A stretch of 64,000 nt of DNA from Nonomuraea jabiensis (GCF_014204795.1 NZ_JACHMB010000001.1:11932501-11996500); one strand, 5' to 3'; numbered from the stretch's first letter, positions 24,821 through 38,467 are shown. The notes: generated by a model not told the origin, from the sequence alone. Made by a program: numbers and translations.

Positions 24821-25785
24821 TGGCTCGTTACCTGCTGCGCCGCACGGCGTTCCTGCTCGGGTCGCTGCTGCTGGCTGCCTCGGCGCTGTTCGTGCTGCTG
24901 CGGCTGCTGCCCGGCGACCCCGCGAACGCGCTGCTGCCGGTCGGCGCCACGCCCGAGCAGATCGCGGCGGCGCGCCGGCAGATCGGCTCGGACCTGCCGC
25001 TGCCGGAGCAGTTCGGGGCGTGGCTGGGCGGGCTGGCCCGGCTGGATCTGGGGACGTCGCTGGTCAGCAGGCTGCCGGTCGGCGCGGAGATCGCCGAGCG
25101 GCTGGTGGTCACGGTCCCGTTGACGCTGCTGGCGTTCGCGCTGGCGGTGGTGGTGGCGCTGCCGGTGGGGTTCCTGGCGGCGTGGCGGGCCGAGCGCTGG
25201 TACGGGCCGCTGCTGAACGGGCTGGCCCAGTTGGGCATCGCGGTGCCGGTGTTCTGGATCGGGATGCTGCTGGTGACGGTCTTCGCGCTGCGGCTGCGGG
25301 TGCTGCCGGCGGGCGGGTTCCCGCGTGACGACTGGGCCGATCCGGCGCGGGCGCTGACGTCGCTGGCGCTGCCCGTCGTGACGATCGCGGTCGTCATGTC
25401 GGCCTCGCTCATCCGGTACGTCCGCGCGGCCACGGTGGACGTGCTGGGCAGCGACTACCTGCGGACCGCGCGGGCCCTGGGCTCGTCGTTCGGGGGCGCG
25501 ATGTGGCGGCACGGGCTGCGCAACGCGTCCGTGCCGGTCATCGCGATCCTCGGCATCGAGCTGGCCACGACGTTCCTGGGGGCGGTGGTGGTGGAGAGCG
25601 TGTTCGCGCTGCCCGGGCTCGGGACGCTGCTGGTCGAGGGCATCGCGGAGCACGACTATCCGGTCATCCAGGGCGTGCTGGCGGTCAGCACGTTCGCGGT
25701 GCTGGTGATCGGGTTCGCCGCCGACGTCGTGCAGCGGCTGGTCGATCCGCGCCTGCGCGCGCACGTGAGCGGGGGGCGGCCATGA
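24820..25785 (+). CDS. ABC transporter permease, DppB type
   Basis: A 321-residue membrane protein starting inside the stop of the binding-protein gene. MARYLLRRTAFLLGSLLLAA and FVLLRLLPGDPANALLPVGA are typical of the first helix and loop of DppB/OppB permeases. The conserved cytoplasmic loop that contacts the ATPase is LGSDYLRTARALGSSFGGAM (EAA-like motif), followed by WRHGLRNASVPVIAILGIEL. Six helices are expected. The stop overlaps the next start by ATGA at 25782-25785. Confidence 0.93.
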   Translation: MARYLLRRTAFLLGSLLLAASALFVLLRLLPGDPANALLPVGATPEQIAAARRQIGSDLPLPEQFGAWLGGLARLDLGTSLVSRLPVGAEIAERLVVTVPLTLLAFALAVVVALPVGFLAAWRAERWYGPLLNGLAQLGIAVPVFWIGMLLVTVFALRLRVLPAGGFPRDDWADPARALTSLALPVVTIAVVMSASLIRYVRAATVDVLGSDYLRTARALGSSFGGAMWRHGLRNASVPVIAILGIELATTFLGAVVVESVFALPGLGTLLVEGIAEHDYPVIQGVLAVSTFAVLVIGFAADVVQRLVDPRLRAHVSGGRP

Positions 25786-26597
25786 GCGGCGTCACCAGCC
25801 CGGTGCGCGGGCGGCGCTCGCTCGTGATCGGATGCGTGCTGGTGGGGGCGATCCTCGCGGTCGCCGTCGTGTCGCTGCTCTGGCTGCCGTACGATCCGTC
25901 GGACACCTCCGGCGGGCGCCTGTCGCCGCCGGGCGCAGCGCACCTGCTGGGCACCGACAAGCTGGGCCGTGACCTGCTCACCCAGCTCATGGTGGGCGCC
26001 CGCATCGCGCTGACCGTGGGAGCCGGGTCCGTGCTGCTGGGCGGCGTGCTGGGCGTGGCCGCCGGGCTGGTCGCCGGGTTCGCGAGCCGATGGCTGGACG
26101 ACGTGCTGTCGGCCGGGCTCGACATCCTCATCGCCTTCCCGACGCTGCTGCTGGCCATGGTGGGGGCGGCGGTGCGCGAGGCGTCGCTCGGGTCGGCCGT
26201 GCTGGCGATCGGCCTGGCCATGTCCGCCGTCGTGGCGCGGCTGACGAGGGTGCTGGTCAAGCGGGTGCTCGCGCAGGACTACATCACGGCCTCCCGTACG
26301 TCCGGCGCCTCGTGGCCACGGGTGATCGTCGAGCACGTGCTGCCGAACATCTGGCCGACCCTGCTCGTCAACCTGGCACTCCAGCTCGGCCTGGCCGTGC
26401 TGGCCGAGGCGTCGCTGTCGTACCTGGGGCTGGGCCCGCCCCCGCCGAACGCCTCGTGGGGCCGCCTCCTGCAGGAGGCCCAGGCCACCGTGCTGACCGC
26501 GCCGACCGGGGCCGTCGCGCCCGGCGTGCTGCTCGTCGTCCTCGTGGTCGGCGTGAACCTGCTCGCCGACGGCCTGCGCGACAGGAGGGCCCGATGA
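25782..26597 (+). CDS. ABC transporter permease, DppC type
   Basis: A 271-residue permease of the DppC/OppC group. The signature AHLLGTDKLGRDLLTQLMVG after the first helix is conserved in nearly all DppC proteins. The EAA loop is QDYITASRTSGASWPRVIVE. SYLGLGPPPPNASWGRLLQE near the C-terminus is also diagnostic. It forms the transmembrane pore with the DppB-type partner. Its stop overlaps the next start (ATGA at 26594-26597). Confidence 0.93.
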   Translation: MSGVTSPVRGRRSLVIGCVLVGAILAVAVVSLLWLPYDPSDTSGGRLSPPGAAHLLGTDKLGRDLLTQLMVGARIALTVGAGSVLLGGVLGVAAGLVAGFASRWLDDVLSAGLDILIAFPTLLLAMVGAAVREASLGSAVLAIGLAMSAVVARLTRVLVKRVLAQDYITASRTSGASWPRVIVEHVLPNIWPTLLVNLALQLGLAVLAEASLSYLGLGPPPPNASWGRLLQEAQATVLTAPTGAVAPGVLLVVLVVGVNLLADGLRDRRAR

Positions 26598-27385
26598 CGC
26601 CGCTGGAAGTCGAGGACCTGTCGGTACGGCGGGCGGACGGGCACGAGCTGCTGCGCGCCCTGTCGTTCACGCTCGCGCCCGGCGAGCGGCTGGGCCTGGT
26701 CGGCGAGTCGGGCTCGGGCAAGTCGCTGACCGCGCTGGCCGTCATGGGCCTGCTGCCCGCGGGCATGACCGCGCACGGCAGCGTGCTGCTGGGCGGGACG
26801 CAGGTCGTCGGGGCCCCGTCCCGGCGGCTGGACAGCGTGCGCGGGCGCGCCGCGAGCGTCGTCTTCCAGGAGCCGCTGGCCGCGCTCGACCCGCTGATGC
26901 GGGTGGGCCGGCAGGTGGCCGGGCCAATCCGGCGGCGGCGCGGCCTGCGCGGCCGTCCCCTGCGCGCCGCCGTCATGGCGGCGCTGTCGGAGGTACGGCT
27001 GCCGGAGCGGGTCGCCTCGGCCTACCCGCACGAGATCTCCGGCGGCCAGCGGCAGCGGGTGGCCATCGCGATGGCGCTGGCCTGCGAGCCGGACCTGCTG
27101 ATCGCCGACGAGCCGACCACGGCGCTGGACGTGACCGTGCAGGCGGAGGTGCTGGCGCTGCTGGACCGGCTGGTGGCGGGGCGGGGCATGGCCCTGCTGC
27201 TCATCGGGCACGACCTGGCCGTCGTCGCGGACGTGGCCGACCGGGTCGTGGTGCTCAAGGACGGCTCCATGGTGGAGTCGGGAAGGACACGTGACATCGT
27301 GCGCGAGCCGCGCCACGCGTACACGCGCTCGCTGGTGGACAGCGCCTGGGCGCTGGAGGCCGAGCTGGACCGGCTGGCCCCATGA
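26594..27385 (+). CDS. ABC transporter ATP-binding protein, DppD type
   Basis: A 263-residue ATPase. Walker A is GESGSGKS in LGLVGESGSGKSLTALAVMG, the Q-loop is VVFQEPLAALDPLMRVG, the signature is SGGQRQRVAIAMAL, Walker B is LLIADEPTTALDVT, and the switch histidine is in LLLIGHDLAVVAD. PRHAYTRSLVDSAW at the end is a shortened form of the oligopeptide/dipeptide C-terminal region. It energises the transporter together with the next protein. Coupled by ATGA overlap on both sides. Confidence 0.93.
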   Translation: MTPLEVEDLSVRRADGHELLRALSFTLAPGERLGLVGESGSGKSLTALAVMGLLPAGMTAHGSVLLGGTQVVGAPSRRLDSVRGRAASVVFQEPLAALDPLMRVGRQVAGPIRRRRGLRGRPLRAAVMAALSEVRLPERVASAYPHEISGGQRQRVAIAMALACEPDLLIADEPTTALDVTVQAEVLALLDRLVAGRGMALLLIGHDLAVVADVADRVVVLKDGSMVESGRTRDIVREPRHAYTRSLVDSAWALEAELDRLAP

Positions 27386-28182
27386 GCGTTCCCGTGCTGG
27401 CGGCCCACGACGTGGGGTTCGCGTACCGGGGCGGGACGCCCGTGCTCGAAGGCGTGTCGGTCGCCGTGACGGCGGGGCGCAACCTGGCGCTGGTCGGCGA
27501 GTCCGGAGCGGGCAAGACGACCCTGCTGCGGCTGCTGCTCGGGCTGGCCAGGCCGACCTCCGGGCAGGTCCGCTTCGAGGGCGCCGAGCTGTCACCGCGG
27601 GACCGGTCGTTCAGGCGCGCCGTCCAGCCGGTGTTCCAGGATCCGTACTCGTCGCTGGACCCGCGCCAGCGGGTGGACAGGATCGTCTCCGAGCCGCTGC
27701 GCGCCATGGGCCTGCTCGCCCCCGGGTCCCGGGCGGCCCGGCGGCGGGAGGCGGCCGAGCGGGTGGCCGAGGCGCTGGAGTCGGTCGGGCTGCCCGCGGA
27801 CGCGGCGCGCCGATACCCGCACGAGTTCTCCGGCGGCCAGCGGCAGCGCCTGGCGATCGCCAGGGCCGTGGTGTGCGGGCCGCGCGTCCTGCTCGCCGAC
27901 GAGCCGGTCAGCGCGCTCGACGTGTCGACCAGGGTGCGGGTGGTCGAGCTGCTGGCCGAGCTGGGCGAGAGCCGGGGGCTGACCGTGGTGGTGGTCTCGC
28001 ACGATCTGAGCGTGGTCGCCGCGCTCTGCCGGGAGACGGCCGTCATCGAACGCGGCCGCGTCGTGGAGCAGGGGCCGACGGCGAGCGTGCTCGGCTCGCC
28101 CGAGCACCCGTACACGCGGCGGCTCATCGAGAGCGTGCCACGCCTCAGCCGCGCCGCCCGGCTGCACCGCCCGGCCCCCTGA
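27382..28182 (+). CDS. ABC transporter ATP-binding protein, DppF type
   Basis: A 266-residue ATPase, the second of the pair. Walker A is GESGAGKT in LALVGESGAGKTTLLRLLLG, the Q-loop FQDPYSSLDPRQRV is characteristic of DppF/OppF, the signature is SGGQRQRLAIARAV, Walker B is VLLADEPVSALDVS, and the switch is VVVSHDLSVVAAL. Last gene of the five-gene importer operon; the convergent phosphatase gene begins 23 bp further on. Confidence 0.93.
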   Translation: MSVPVLAAHDVGFAYRGGTPVLEGVSVAVTAGRNLALVGESGAGKTTLLRLLLGLARPTSGQVRFEGAELSPRDRSFRRAVQPVFQDPYSSLDPRQRVDRIVSEPLRAMGLLAPGSRAARRREAAERVAEALESVGLPADAARRYPHEFSGGQRQRLAIARAVVCGPRVLLADEPVSALDVSTRVRVVELLAELGESRGLTVVVVSHDLSVVAALCRETAVIERGRVVEQGPTASVLGSPEHPYTRRLIESVPRLSRAARLHRPAP

Positions 28183-28205
28183 CGGACGGTGGCGGCGGCG
28201 GCCGA

Positions 28206-30593
28206 TCAGCGCAGCTGGATGCCGACCAGGCAGGTGTCGTCGTCGGTGTCGGAGTTGCTGTGGGTGAGCAGGTGGTCGAGGCGGTGCTCCAGCGTGGACG
28301 TGTGCCACGTCGCCGTCCGCAGGAGTTGCTCCTGCGAGTGGTGCAGGTCGCGGTCACGCCGCTCGATCAGCCCGTCGGTGTACATGAGGATGATGTCGTC
28401 CTGCTCGAGCTGGACCCGCCCCTCGGCGTAGTCGGCGTCGGACACGGCGCCGAGCAGGATCCCGCCGATCAGGTCCAGCTCCGCCGCCTCGTCGCGCCTG
28501 ATGAGGATGGGGGGCAGGTGCCCGGCCCTGGCCCAGCGCAGGACGCGGGTCTCCGGGTCGTAGAGCGCGCAGATGGCGGTGGCCGTGACGTTCTCGGTGA
28601 GGTGGTGGGCGACCAGGTTGAGCCAGCCCAGCATCTGGCTGGGGCTTGCGCCGGTGGCCGCCAGGCCGCGCAGCGCGTTGCGCAGGACGACCATGCCGGT
28701 GGCCGCCTCGATCCCGTGGCCGGCGACGTCGCCCACCGACAGCAGGATCTGCTTCGACGGCAGGATCGCGGCGTCGTACCAGTCGCCGCCGACCAGGTGC
28801 TCGTGCTCGGCCGGCCGGTAGCGGACGGCGATGTTGAGGTCGAAGGCCTCCATCGGCCCCCGGGTGGGCGGCATGATGGCCCGCTGCAGTTGCAGGGCCA
28901 GCCGGTTGCGCTCGGCGGCCTGCTGCTCGCTGTGGGCAAGCTGGTCGCGGGTGGCGGCGAGCGCCACCTCCGTCCAGTGCTGGGAGGAGATGTCCTGGAA
29001 CGCGCCCCTGATGGCCAGCAGCTTTCCGTCGGGGGCGAGGACAGGGTCGGCGACCACGCGGATGTGCCGGGCGATGCCGTCCGGCCGCTGCAGCCGGAAC
29101 GTGGTGGAGTCCGGCAGGCGGTGGTGCAGGAGCTTGCGCAGGAATCGGCCGATGGCATCGGCGTCGTCGGGGTGGGCGGAGTCGGCGAGCCGCTCCAGCG
29201 GGATGGGCGGCTGGCTCGGTTCCAGCCCGTGAAGGGTGTAGAGCTGCCTGCTCCAGGTGATCTCCCGGGTGAGCATGTTCTCCTCGAACGCGCCGATGCG
29301 GCCCAGGCGCTGGGCGTGCTGCAGCAGGCTGGCCAGGCGCGCCGACTCGTCCTGCAGCCGCCAGATCAGCAGCACGCGCTCGCCGTGCCGGGTGACGCTG
29401 ACGGTGGCGATGTTGTCCAGCGGGACCTGGTCCACCAACGCCGTGATCGTCATCTGGTCGGCGATGAACGGCTCGCCGGTCGCGTGCACCCGTTCGATCA
29501 CCGAGAACAGCCCGCCCTCGTCGGCGGCCAGCGGGTACGCCTCCAGCATGAGCGCGCCGCTGACGGCGCCGGCCGGGCGGCCGGCCGGATCGACGAAGCG
29601 GGGGTTGAGGTGGCTGATGCGGAAGTCGGCGAGATGGCCGTCACCGTCCAGATGCGGGGTCAACACCAGGGCGGCGTCCGGCAGCGCGTCGGCCAGATCG
29701 GCCAGCTCGCCCGGGCCATGCGGGGTGCCAGGGTCGGCGGGCAGGTCGAGGGTGTGCGCGCACAGGTCGGCCAGGGCCTCGATCTGCTTGACCACCTGCG
29801 GCGGCTGCGGCTCCAGCGGAGCCGGCCAGCCGATCTCCAGCACGCCCAGGATGCGCCCGCCCGTTCCCGCCGGCACGGCCACCCGCCCCCCGTCGGGCGC
29901 CTCGCGCATCCCGATCGAGGGCAGGCCGAGCTCGCTGAGCGCCCGGGTCCACACCGATTCCCGCTCGATCAGCGCCCGCTGCGCGGGAGTGGCGACACTC
30001 GGCGGGACGTAGTGCCACCGCCGGGCCTCCGTCGCGCTGAACCCGGCATGGCCCACCAGCGTGAGGGAGGCGTCGGATCCCGCGGCCCAGATGGCCACAC
30101 CCGTGGCCCCCAGCGGCGCCAGAGCGTGCTCCAGCAACGACTGGGCCACGGCCTGGGACTCGGTGGCCGTCAGCACGCCGATCTCGGCCGAGCGCAGCCG
30201 GACGGCCACATCGGTGACCTCGCGCGGGCCCCGTCCCGGACGCGTCGCGTCCAGGAATTCACGCGCGGTCTGGCTGATGCGATCGCGGGCCGCCTGGTTG
30301 ATGATGTCGGCGGCCAGTTCGAGCTGGGTCAGATCCGCCTGCTCGGCCAGAGTGGCGAGCTGCTGCGCGGCGGCGGTGGGGCCGCACTGCAGCCGCTCGA
30401 TCAGGATGCCCTTGGCCACCTCGATCAGGGCACGCCCCTCGGCGGCGCGCTGGGCACGCCGGATCTCCTCACGCAGTCGGTCGACGGTGGCCGCCAACCG
30501 CCCCACGTTCGTGACGGCGCCGGCCGTCGCGCGACCGTCCCCTGAGAGGGCGGCCCGGGAGAGGGCGGCGGTCGGCTGCTGATGGCTTTGCAA
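28206..30593 (-). CDS. ANTAR-GAF-PAS-SpoIIE phosphatase
   Basis: A 795-residue soluble protein. The TTG start at 30593 is chosen because AAGGAG lies 9 nt upstream. Residues of about 35-115 contain ALIEVAKGILIERLQCGPTA and AAQQLATLAEQADLT, the ANTAR three-helix RNA-binding motif. A GAF-like domain covers about 125-280, followed by two PAS-like regions (about 295-415 and 430-560, the second with GRIGAFEENMLTREITWSRQ). The C-terminal PP2C domain (about 580-795) has LQRAIMPPTRGPMEAF, LVGGDWYDAAILPS and LLSVGDVAGHGIEAATGM. Its gene begins 42 bp after the end of the HAMP-array kinase on the same strand, so they are likely one signalling operon. ANTAR joined to SpoIIE is seen in some actinomycetes; the RNA and protein targets are unknown. 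Confidence 0.88.
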   Translation of the reverse strand: MQSHQQPTAALSRAALSGDGRATAGAVTNVGRLAATVDRLREEIRRAQRAAEGRALIEVAKGILIERLQCGPTAAAQQLATLAEQADLTQLELAADIINQAARDRISQTAREFLDATRPGRGPREVTDVAVRLRSAEIGVLTATESQAVAQSLLEHALAPLGATGVAIWAAGSDASLTLVGHAGFSATEARRWHYVPPSVATPAQRALIERESVWTRALSELGLPSIGMREAPDGGRVAVPAGTGGRILGVLEIGWPAPLEPQPPQVVKQIEALADLCAHTLDLPADPGTPHGPGELADLADALPDAALVLTPHLDGDGHLADFRISHLNPRFVDPAGRPAGAVSGALMLEAYPLAADEGGLFSVIERVHATGEPFIADQMTITALVDQVPLDNIATVSVTRHGERVLLIWRLQDESARLASLLQHAQRLGRIGAFEENMLTREITWSRQLYTLHGLEPSQPPIPLERLADSAHPDDADAIGRFLRKLLHHRLPDSTTFRLQRPDGIARHIRVVADPVLAPDGKLLAIRGAFQDISSQHWTEVALAATRDQLAHSEQQAAERNRLALQLQRAIMPPTRGPMEAFDLNIAVRYRPAEHEHLVGGDWYDAAILPSKQILLSVGDVAGHGIEAATGMVVLRNALRGLAATGASPSQMLGWLNLVAHHLTENVTATAICALYDPETRVLRWARAGHLPPILIRRDEAAELDLIGGILLGAVSDADYAEGRVQLEQDDIILMYTDGLIERRDRDLHHSQEQLLRTATWHTSTLEHRLDHLLTHSNSDTDDDTCLVGIQLR

Positions 30594-30634
30594 TTTCGCC
30601 TGCTCCTTGCGGTGACCTGCGACCTTCGTGAGCG

Positions 30635-34885
<4,251 letters not shown>

Positions 34886-35250
34886 GTCCACCTCACTGTT
34901 CTGCCTCACGGTCAAGCCCGGTGCGATGCTGCAACTCTTCACGAGGCGATCACCACGCCCCGATCGACGCTTACATGACCGAAGAGTGGAGCGTTGTTGC
35001 CAGGATCTTGCAAGTGAGATTACTGGATTTGGGGGTGGCTTGTGATCCCAGGTCGTGCCACGAAGGTGGGTCGCCGGCCGGCCGCTGCCGCCCGCAGGCC
35101 GTGCTCACGGAACGGGCTGCGTGCGGAGACCGAGCTCGATCAGCGCCTGGGCGATCTCGACGGCCACGCCGGGGTCCCCGGCGAGCTCGCCTCGCGGGCG
35201 GCGGAGCCGCCGCGTTCGCCTCCGCCACCGACAGAGCGCCGCCAGGTAGA
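34886..35250. other. 365-bp gap: kinase promoter region and a possible gene remnant
   Basis: The right-hand part, on the minus strand, reads GELAGDPGVAVEIAQALIEL then GLRTQPVP and a TGA at 35105-35107. This looks like the end of a former protein, but has no start. A GC-rich hairpin (CGGCGG-AG-CCGCCG, 35199-35212) lies about 40 bp after the acyltransferase stop and may terminate that gene. The left-hand part (34886 to about 35050) is less GC-rich and should contain the promoter of the kinase operon; no clear -35/-10 pair was recognised. Confidence 0.4.
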
Positions 35251-36354
35251 TCACCCTCTCCGGGGCCGGCGGGCGGCCAGCTCGACTCGGGCGAACAGGG
35301 CGGCCAGCACGGCCAGCACGGCCGATGGGGCCAGGAGCCACAGCCAGCGCTGAGCCCACCAGCCGACGGTTGGCTCAGCAAGCAGGGTGCCACCCAGCCC
35401 TTCATAGGCCCACAGCACCACCAGGTACGCGGTCATGTGCCAGAGAAAGATGGTCAACGCGACCACGTTGAGGGCCACCACCGGCTTCCAGGCGGACGGT
35501 CGGCGTAGCAGGCGCTCGGCGGCCGGCGTGACCAGGGCCAGCAGCCCGAGTTGAAAGACGGCCAGGGCAGCGATGGTGGCGTTGGTCGGGAAGATGTTGG
35601 ATTCGGCGCCGGCGGTGGACACCATCGAGAGGGGGTAACCCGCTCCTGCTGTCAGCCCGACCAGCCCGGCCAGCCCGGCCCCGACAACCGCCAGACGCTG
35701 CGCCAGCGGGCGCCACCCCAGCTCCCAGGTGCGCCAGGCGTAGCCGAGTTGGTGGCAGAACAGCCACACCAGGGCGGCGGTCACCCAGACCACCCAGGCC
35801 AGGCCGGCACCGCGGTGCGCCACGCTGCCGAGGGCGATCAGCAGCACGAGCGCTACCAGGACCCTGGCTCCGTAGCGGGCGTTCAGGCTCGCGGTGATCG
35901 GCACTGCGGCGATCAGCAGGCCGTACACACCCAGGAACCACAGCGGCGTCAGATAGCCGGGGAACCACTCCCACATCCATCGGTGCGGGCCGGGTAGGGC
36001 CGCCGCGATCAGCTCGCCGGCGAGCCAGAGCAGGGCCCAGACGGCAGTCGGCCAGAGCAGCCGGCGCAGCCGGCCTCGGACGAACTGGCCGGCGGTCGTC
36101 CCGCGCGCCTGAGCCCGCTGCCAGCCGACCAGGTTGGCGTACCCACCGACCAGAAAGAACACCGGCATGATCTGCAGCACCCAGGTGGCCAGCCGGCCAC
36201 CGGGCACGGCATGGATCGGGTTGGGCATGGCCAGGCTGCCGTCGGCGCTGCGGTGGGTGACCGACAACGTCCAGTGCCAGAGGGTGACGACCAGGATGCA
36301 CAGCGCGCGGGCGGCGTCGACCACCCGGTCGCGGGACGCCGGCGTGGCCGCCAC
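35251..36354 (-). CDS. Acyltransferase-3/OpgC-like membrane protein
   Basis: A 367-residue protein of about ten helices. The GTG at 36354 is chosen because it starts right before the conserved block RDRVVDAARALCILVVTLWH. GGYANLVGWQRAQARGT and LRRLLWPTAVWALLWLAGEL follow, as in the acyltransferase-3 superfamily that acylates carbohydrates or lipids at the membrane. The frame stays open upstream through the ligase gene, but that part is a shadow of the ligase. No strong ribosome site is seen. The ligase stop is 65 bp upstream, so translation may be coupled. The pairing suggests the ligase makes the acyl-CoA donor for this enzyme (inference). Confidence 0.78.
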   Translation of the reverse strand: MAATPASRDRVVDAARALCILVVTLWHWTLSVTHRSADGSLAMPNPIHAVPGGRLATWVLQIMPVFFLVGGYANLVGWQRAQARGTTAGQFVRGRLRRLLWPTAVWALLWLAGELIAAALPGPHRWMWEWFPGYLTPLWFLGVYGLLIAAVPITASLNARYGARVLVALVLLIALGSVAHRGAGLAWVVWVTAALVWLFCHQLGYAWRTWELGWRPLAQRLAVVGAGLAGLVGLTAGAGYPLSMVSTAGAESNIFPTNATIAALAVFQLGLLALVTPAAERLLRRPSAWKPVVALNVVALTIFLWHMTAYLVVLWAYEGLGGTLLAEPTVGWWAQRWLWLLAPSAVLAVLAALFARVELAARRPRRG

Positions 36355-36419
36355 CAGCCGGTCCAGTGTCGACCCCGCGCCCGCGACGCGGCGGGTCTGC
36401 CGGTCCTGGCGTCTGGTGC

Positions 36420-38210
36420 TCAGCGGTACAGCTCCTCGATGTCGGCCGCGAAGTCCTTGTGGACCAAGGCACGCTTGACCTTCAGGGTCGGGGTCAGATA
36501 TCCGTTCTCTTCGGTCAGGTCGACCGGAAGGATCCGGAACCTGCGGATCGACTCGGCCCGGCTCACCGCCGTGTTGGCCTCGTCCACGGCCGTCTGCAGC
36601 CTGGCCAGCAGGTCCGGATCGTCGCGAAGCTCGGCCGGGCCGGCCTGCTCGGGCCTGCCGGCGGCCCGCTTCCATGACGACAGCGCCTCGGCGTCCAGGG
36701 TGATCAGCGCGGCGGTGTACGGCCGCCGGTCGCCGACGACCACCGCCTGGCTGATGAGCGGGTGGGTGCGCAGGCGGTCCTCGAGCGCCTCCGGGGCGAG
36801 GTTCTTGCCTCCGGCGGTGACGATGATCTCCTTCTTGCGGCCCGAGATCGTCAGGAACCCGTCCTCGTCCAGGGCGCCGAGGTCGCCGGTGCGCAGCCAG
36901 CCGTCGGCGGTCTGGCTCTCCCTGGTCGTCTGCTCGTTGCGCCAGTAGCCCTGGAACAGGATCGGGCCCTTGATCAGGATCTCGCCGTCGTCGGCGATGC
37001 GGATCTCGACACCGGGGAGGGGCGGCCCCACCGTGCCGATCTTCAGCGCGTGGGGCAGGTTCACGGTCGCGGCGGCAGTGGTCTCGGTCATCCCGTAGCC
37101 TTCCAGCACGGTGATGCCGATTCCTCGGAGGAAGTGGCCCAGCCGTACGCCCAGCGGCGCTCCGCCGGAGATGGCGTACCGGACCCGGCCGCCGAGCGCG
37201 GCCCGCAGCCGCCGGTACACCAGCCGGTCGGACAGGCGGTGTGCCAGGCGCAAGAGCCGGCCTGGCCGCCCATCGTCCAGCGCCTGGCTGTAGGCCACGG
37301 CGGTCCGGTCGGCCCAGTCGAAGATCCTCCCCTTGCCCTCGGCCTGGGCCCGCTGCTGAGCACCGTTGTAGACCCGCTCGAAGACCCTGGGCACCGCCAG
37401 CAGGAACGACGGTCGCAGGGCGGCCAGGTCCTCGGTCAGCCTGGCCTGGTCGGCGCTGTGCGCCAGGCAGATACCCCGCTCCACGCAGGCCACCTGGATC
37501 ACCCGCGCGAATACGTGCGCCAGCGGGAGGAACAGCAGGGTCGAGGCGCCCTGGCCGAAGATCCGCTCCAGGCTGTCGATCGCGATGCGAGCCTCGTACA
37601 GCAGGTTGCCGTGACTCAGCATGCAGCCCTTCGGGCGGCCGGTGGTGCCGGAGGTGTAGATGATCGTCGCCAGGTCGTCGGCCGACACCGCCCGGCGGCG
37701 CTCGCGCAGCTGAGCGTCGTCCACGTCCAGCCCGCCCTCGCGGAGACGGTCCAGCCCGCCGCCGTCGATCTGCCACACCCGCAGCGGCCCGGGCAGGCCC
37801 TCGGCCACGCTCTCGACCAGGCGGCGATGCGTCTCGCTCTCGACCACCGCCGCGACCGGGCCGGCGTCCTCCAGCACCCAGCGGACCTGCTCGGCCGAGG
37901 AGGTCTCGTAGATCGGGACCGGCAGCGCCGCCACCGTCCACAGGGCATAGTCCACCAGCGTCCACTCGTAGCTGGTGGCGGCCAGCAGCGCGACCCGATC
38001 GCCGGGCCGGATCCCGGCGGCGAGGAAGCCGGCCGCCAGGCCGCGGACGTCGGCCGCGAACTGCCTGGCCGTCACCGGACGCCAGCTGCCGGCCGACCGG
38101 CGCTGGAACAGGACCATGTCACCGTTCACCCGGTCGTCGGCGAACACCACGTCGGCGAGCTGGGCATCGGGGGCAACCGTTATCGGGGCCGGGACCGCAT
38201 AGACACGCAT
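36420..38210 (-). CDS. Long-chain acyl-CoA ligase (AMP-forming), FadD15-like
   Basis: A 596-residue adenylate-forming enzyme. The ATG at 38210 is preceded by GGGAG; an open frame upstream lacks homology. Core motifs are IIYTSGTTGRPKGCMLSHGN (P-loop-like A3), LEGYGMTETTAAATV (A5), GWLRTGDLGALDEDGFLTIS (A7), GRKKEIIVTAGGKNLAPEAL (A8), and TPTLKVKRALV with the C-terminal catalytic lysine region. It activates a fatty acid to acyl-CoA through acyl-AMP. It is followed by the membrane acyltransferase gene and is divergent from phosphoketolase, with a long inverted repeat in the shared promoter region. Confidence 0.92.
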   Translation of the reverse strand: MRVYAVPAPITVAPDAQLADVVFADDRVNGDMVLFQRRSAGSWRPVTARQFAADVRGLAAGFLAAGIRPGDRVALLAATSYEWTLVDYALWTVAALPVPIYETSSAEQVRWVLEDAGPVAAVVESETHRRLVESVAEGLPGPLRVWQIDGGGLDRLREGGLDVDDAQLRERRRAVSADDLATIIYTSGTTGRPKGCMLSHGNLLYEARIAIDSLERIFGQGASTLLFLPLAHVFARVIQVACVERGICLAHSADQARLTEDLAALRPSFLLAVPRVFERVYNGAQQRAQAEGKGRIFDWADRTAVAYSQALDDGRPGRLLRLAHRLSDRLVYRRLRAALGGRVRYAISGGAPLGVRLGHFLRGIGITVLEGYGMTETTAAATVNLPHALKIGTVGPPLPGVEIRIADDGEILIKGPILFQGYWRNEQTTRESQTADGWLRTGDLGALDEDGFLTISGRKKEIIVTAGGKNLAPEALEDRLRTHPLISQAVVVGDRRPYTAALITLDAEALSSWKRAAGRPEQAGPAELRDDPDLLARLQTAVDEANTAVSRAESIRRFRILPVDLTEENGYLTPTLKVKRALVHKDFAADIEELYR

Positions 38211-38314
38211 CGTCCATCTCCCTGTGCGGAAGCGGAAAGGGCCAACCAGGCGGCGTCGGCGGGCTGCGGCACCGGGCGCCGCATGTACGGCGGCGAGAAG
38301 CCGCCAATTAGCCT

Positions 38315-38407
38315 GATTCCCCAGGTCACCAGGCACACACCTGACACGTCCCCACCGGGAGGACGAGCGACAAGTAGAATGACAGCATGCCCAGGACCTG
38401 GGGAATC
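38315..38407. promoter_or_regulatory. 13-bp perfect inverted repeat in the ligase/phosphoketolase divergent promoter
   Basis: GATTCCCCAGGTC (38315-38327) and GACCTGGGGAATC (38395-38407) are perfect complements separated by 67 bp. The right arm overlaps a smaller palindrome, CCCAGG-A-CCTGGG (38390-38402). The arms lie about 105 bp from the ligase start and 61 bp from the phosphoketolase start. The arrangement fits two sites for one regulator controlling both directions, or a looped complex. Confidence 0.6.
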
Positions 38408-38467
38408 GCCTGATCAGAACCCCTGGGAACAACGTGAGCGCCGACATCCTGCTGGATGGAGACTCTC

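Noticed and set aside
23353..25785. An 810-residue protein ending in the DppB-type permease
   Set aside because: The first part is an out-of-frame reading of the binding-protein gene; the permease has its own ATG in a TGATG overlap.
35251..37965. A single 904-residue protein combining ligase and acyltransferase
   Set aside because: The upstream 540 residues are an Arg/Gly/Pro-rich out-of-frame shadow of the acyl-CoA ligase. Only the last 367 residues match a family.
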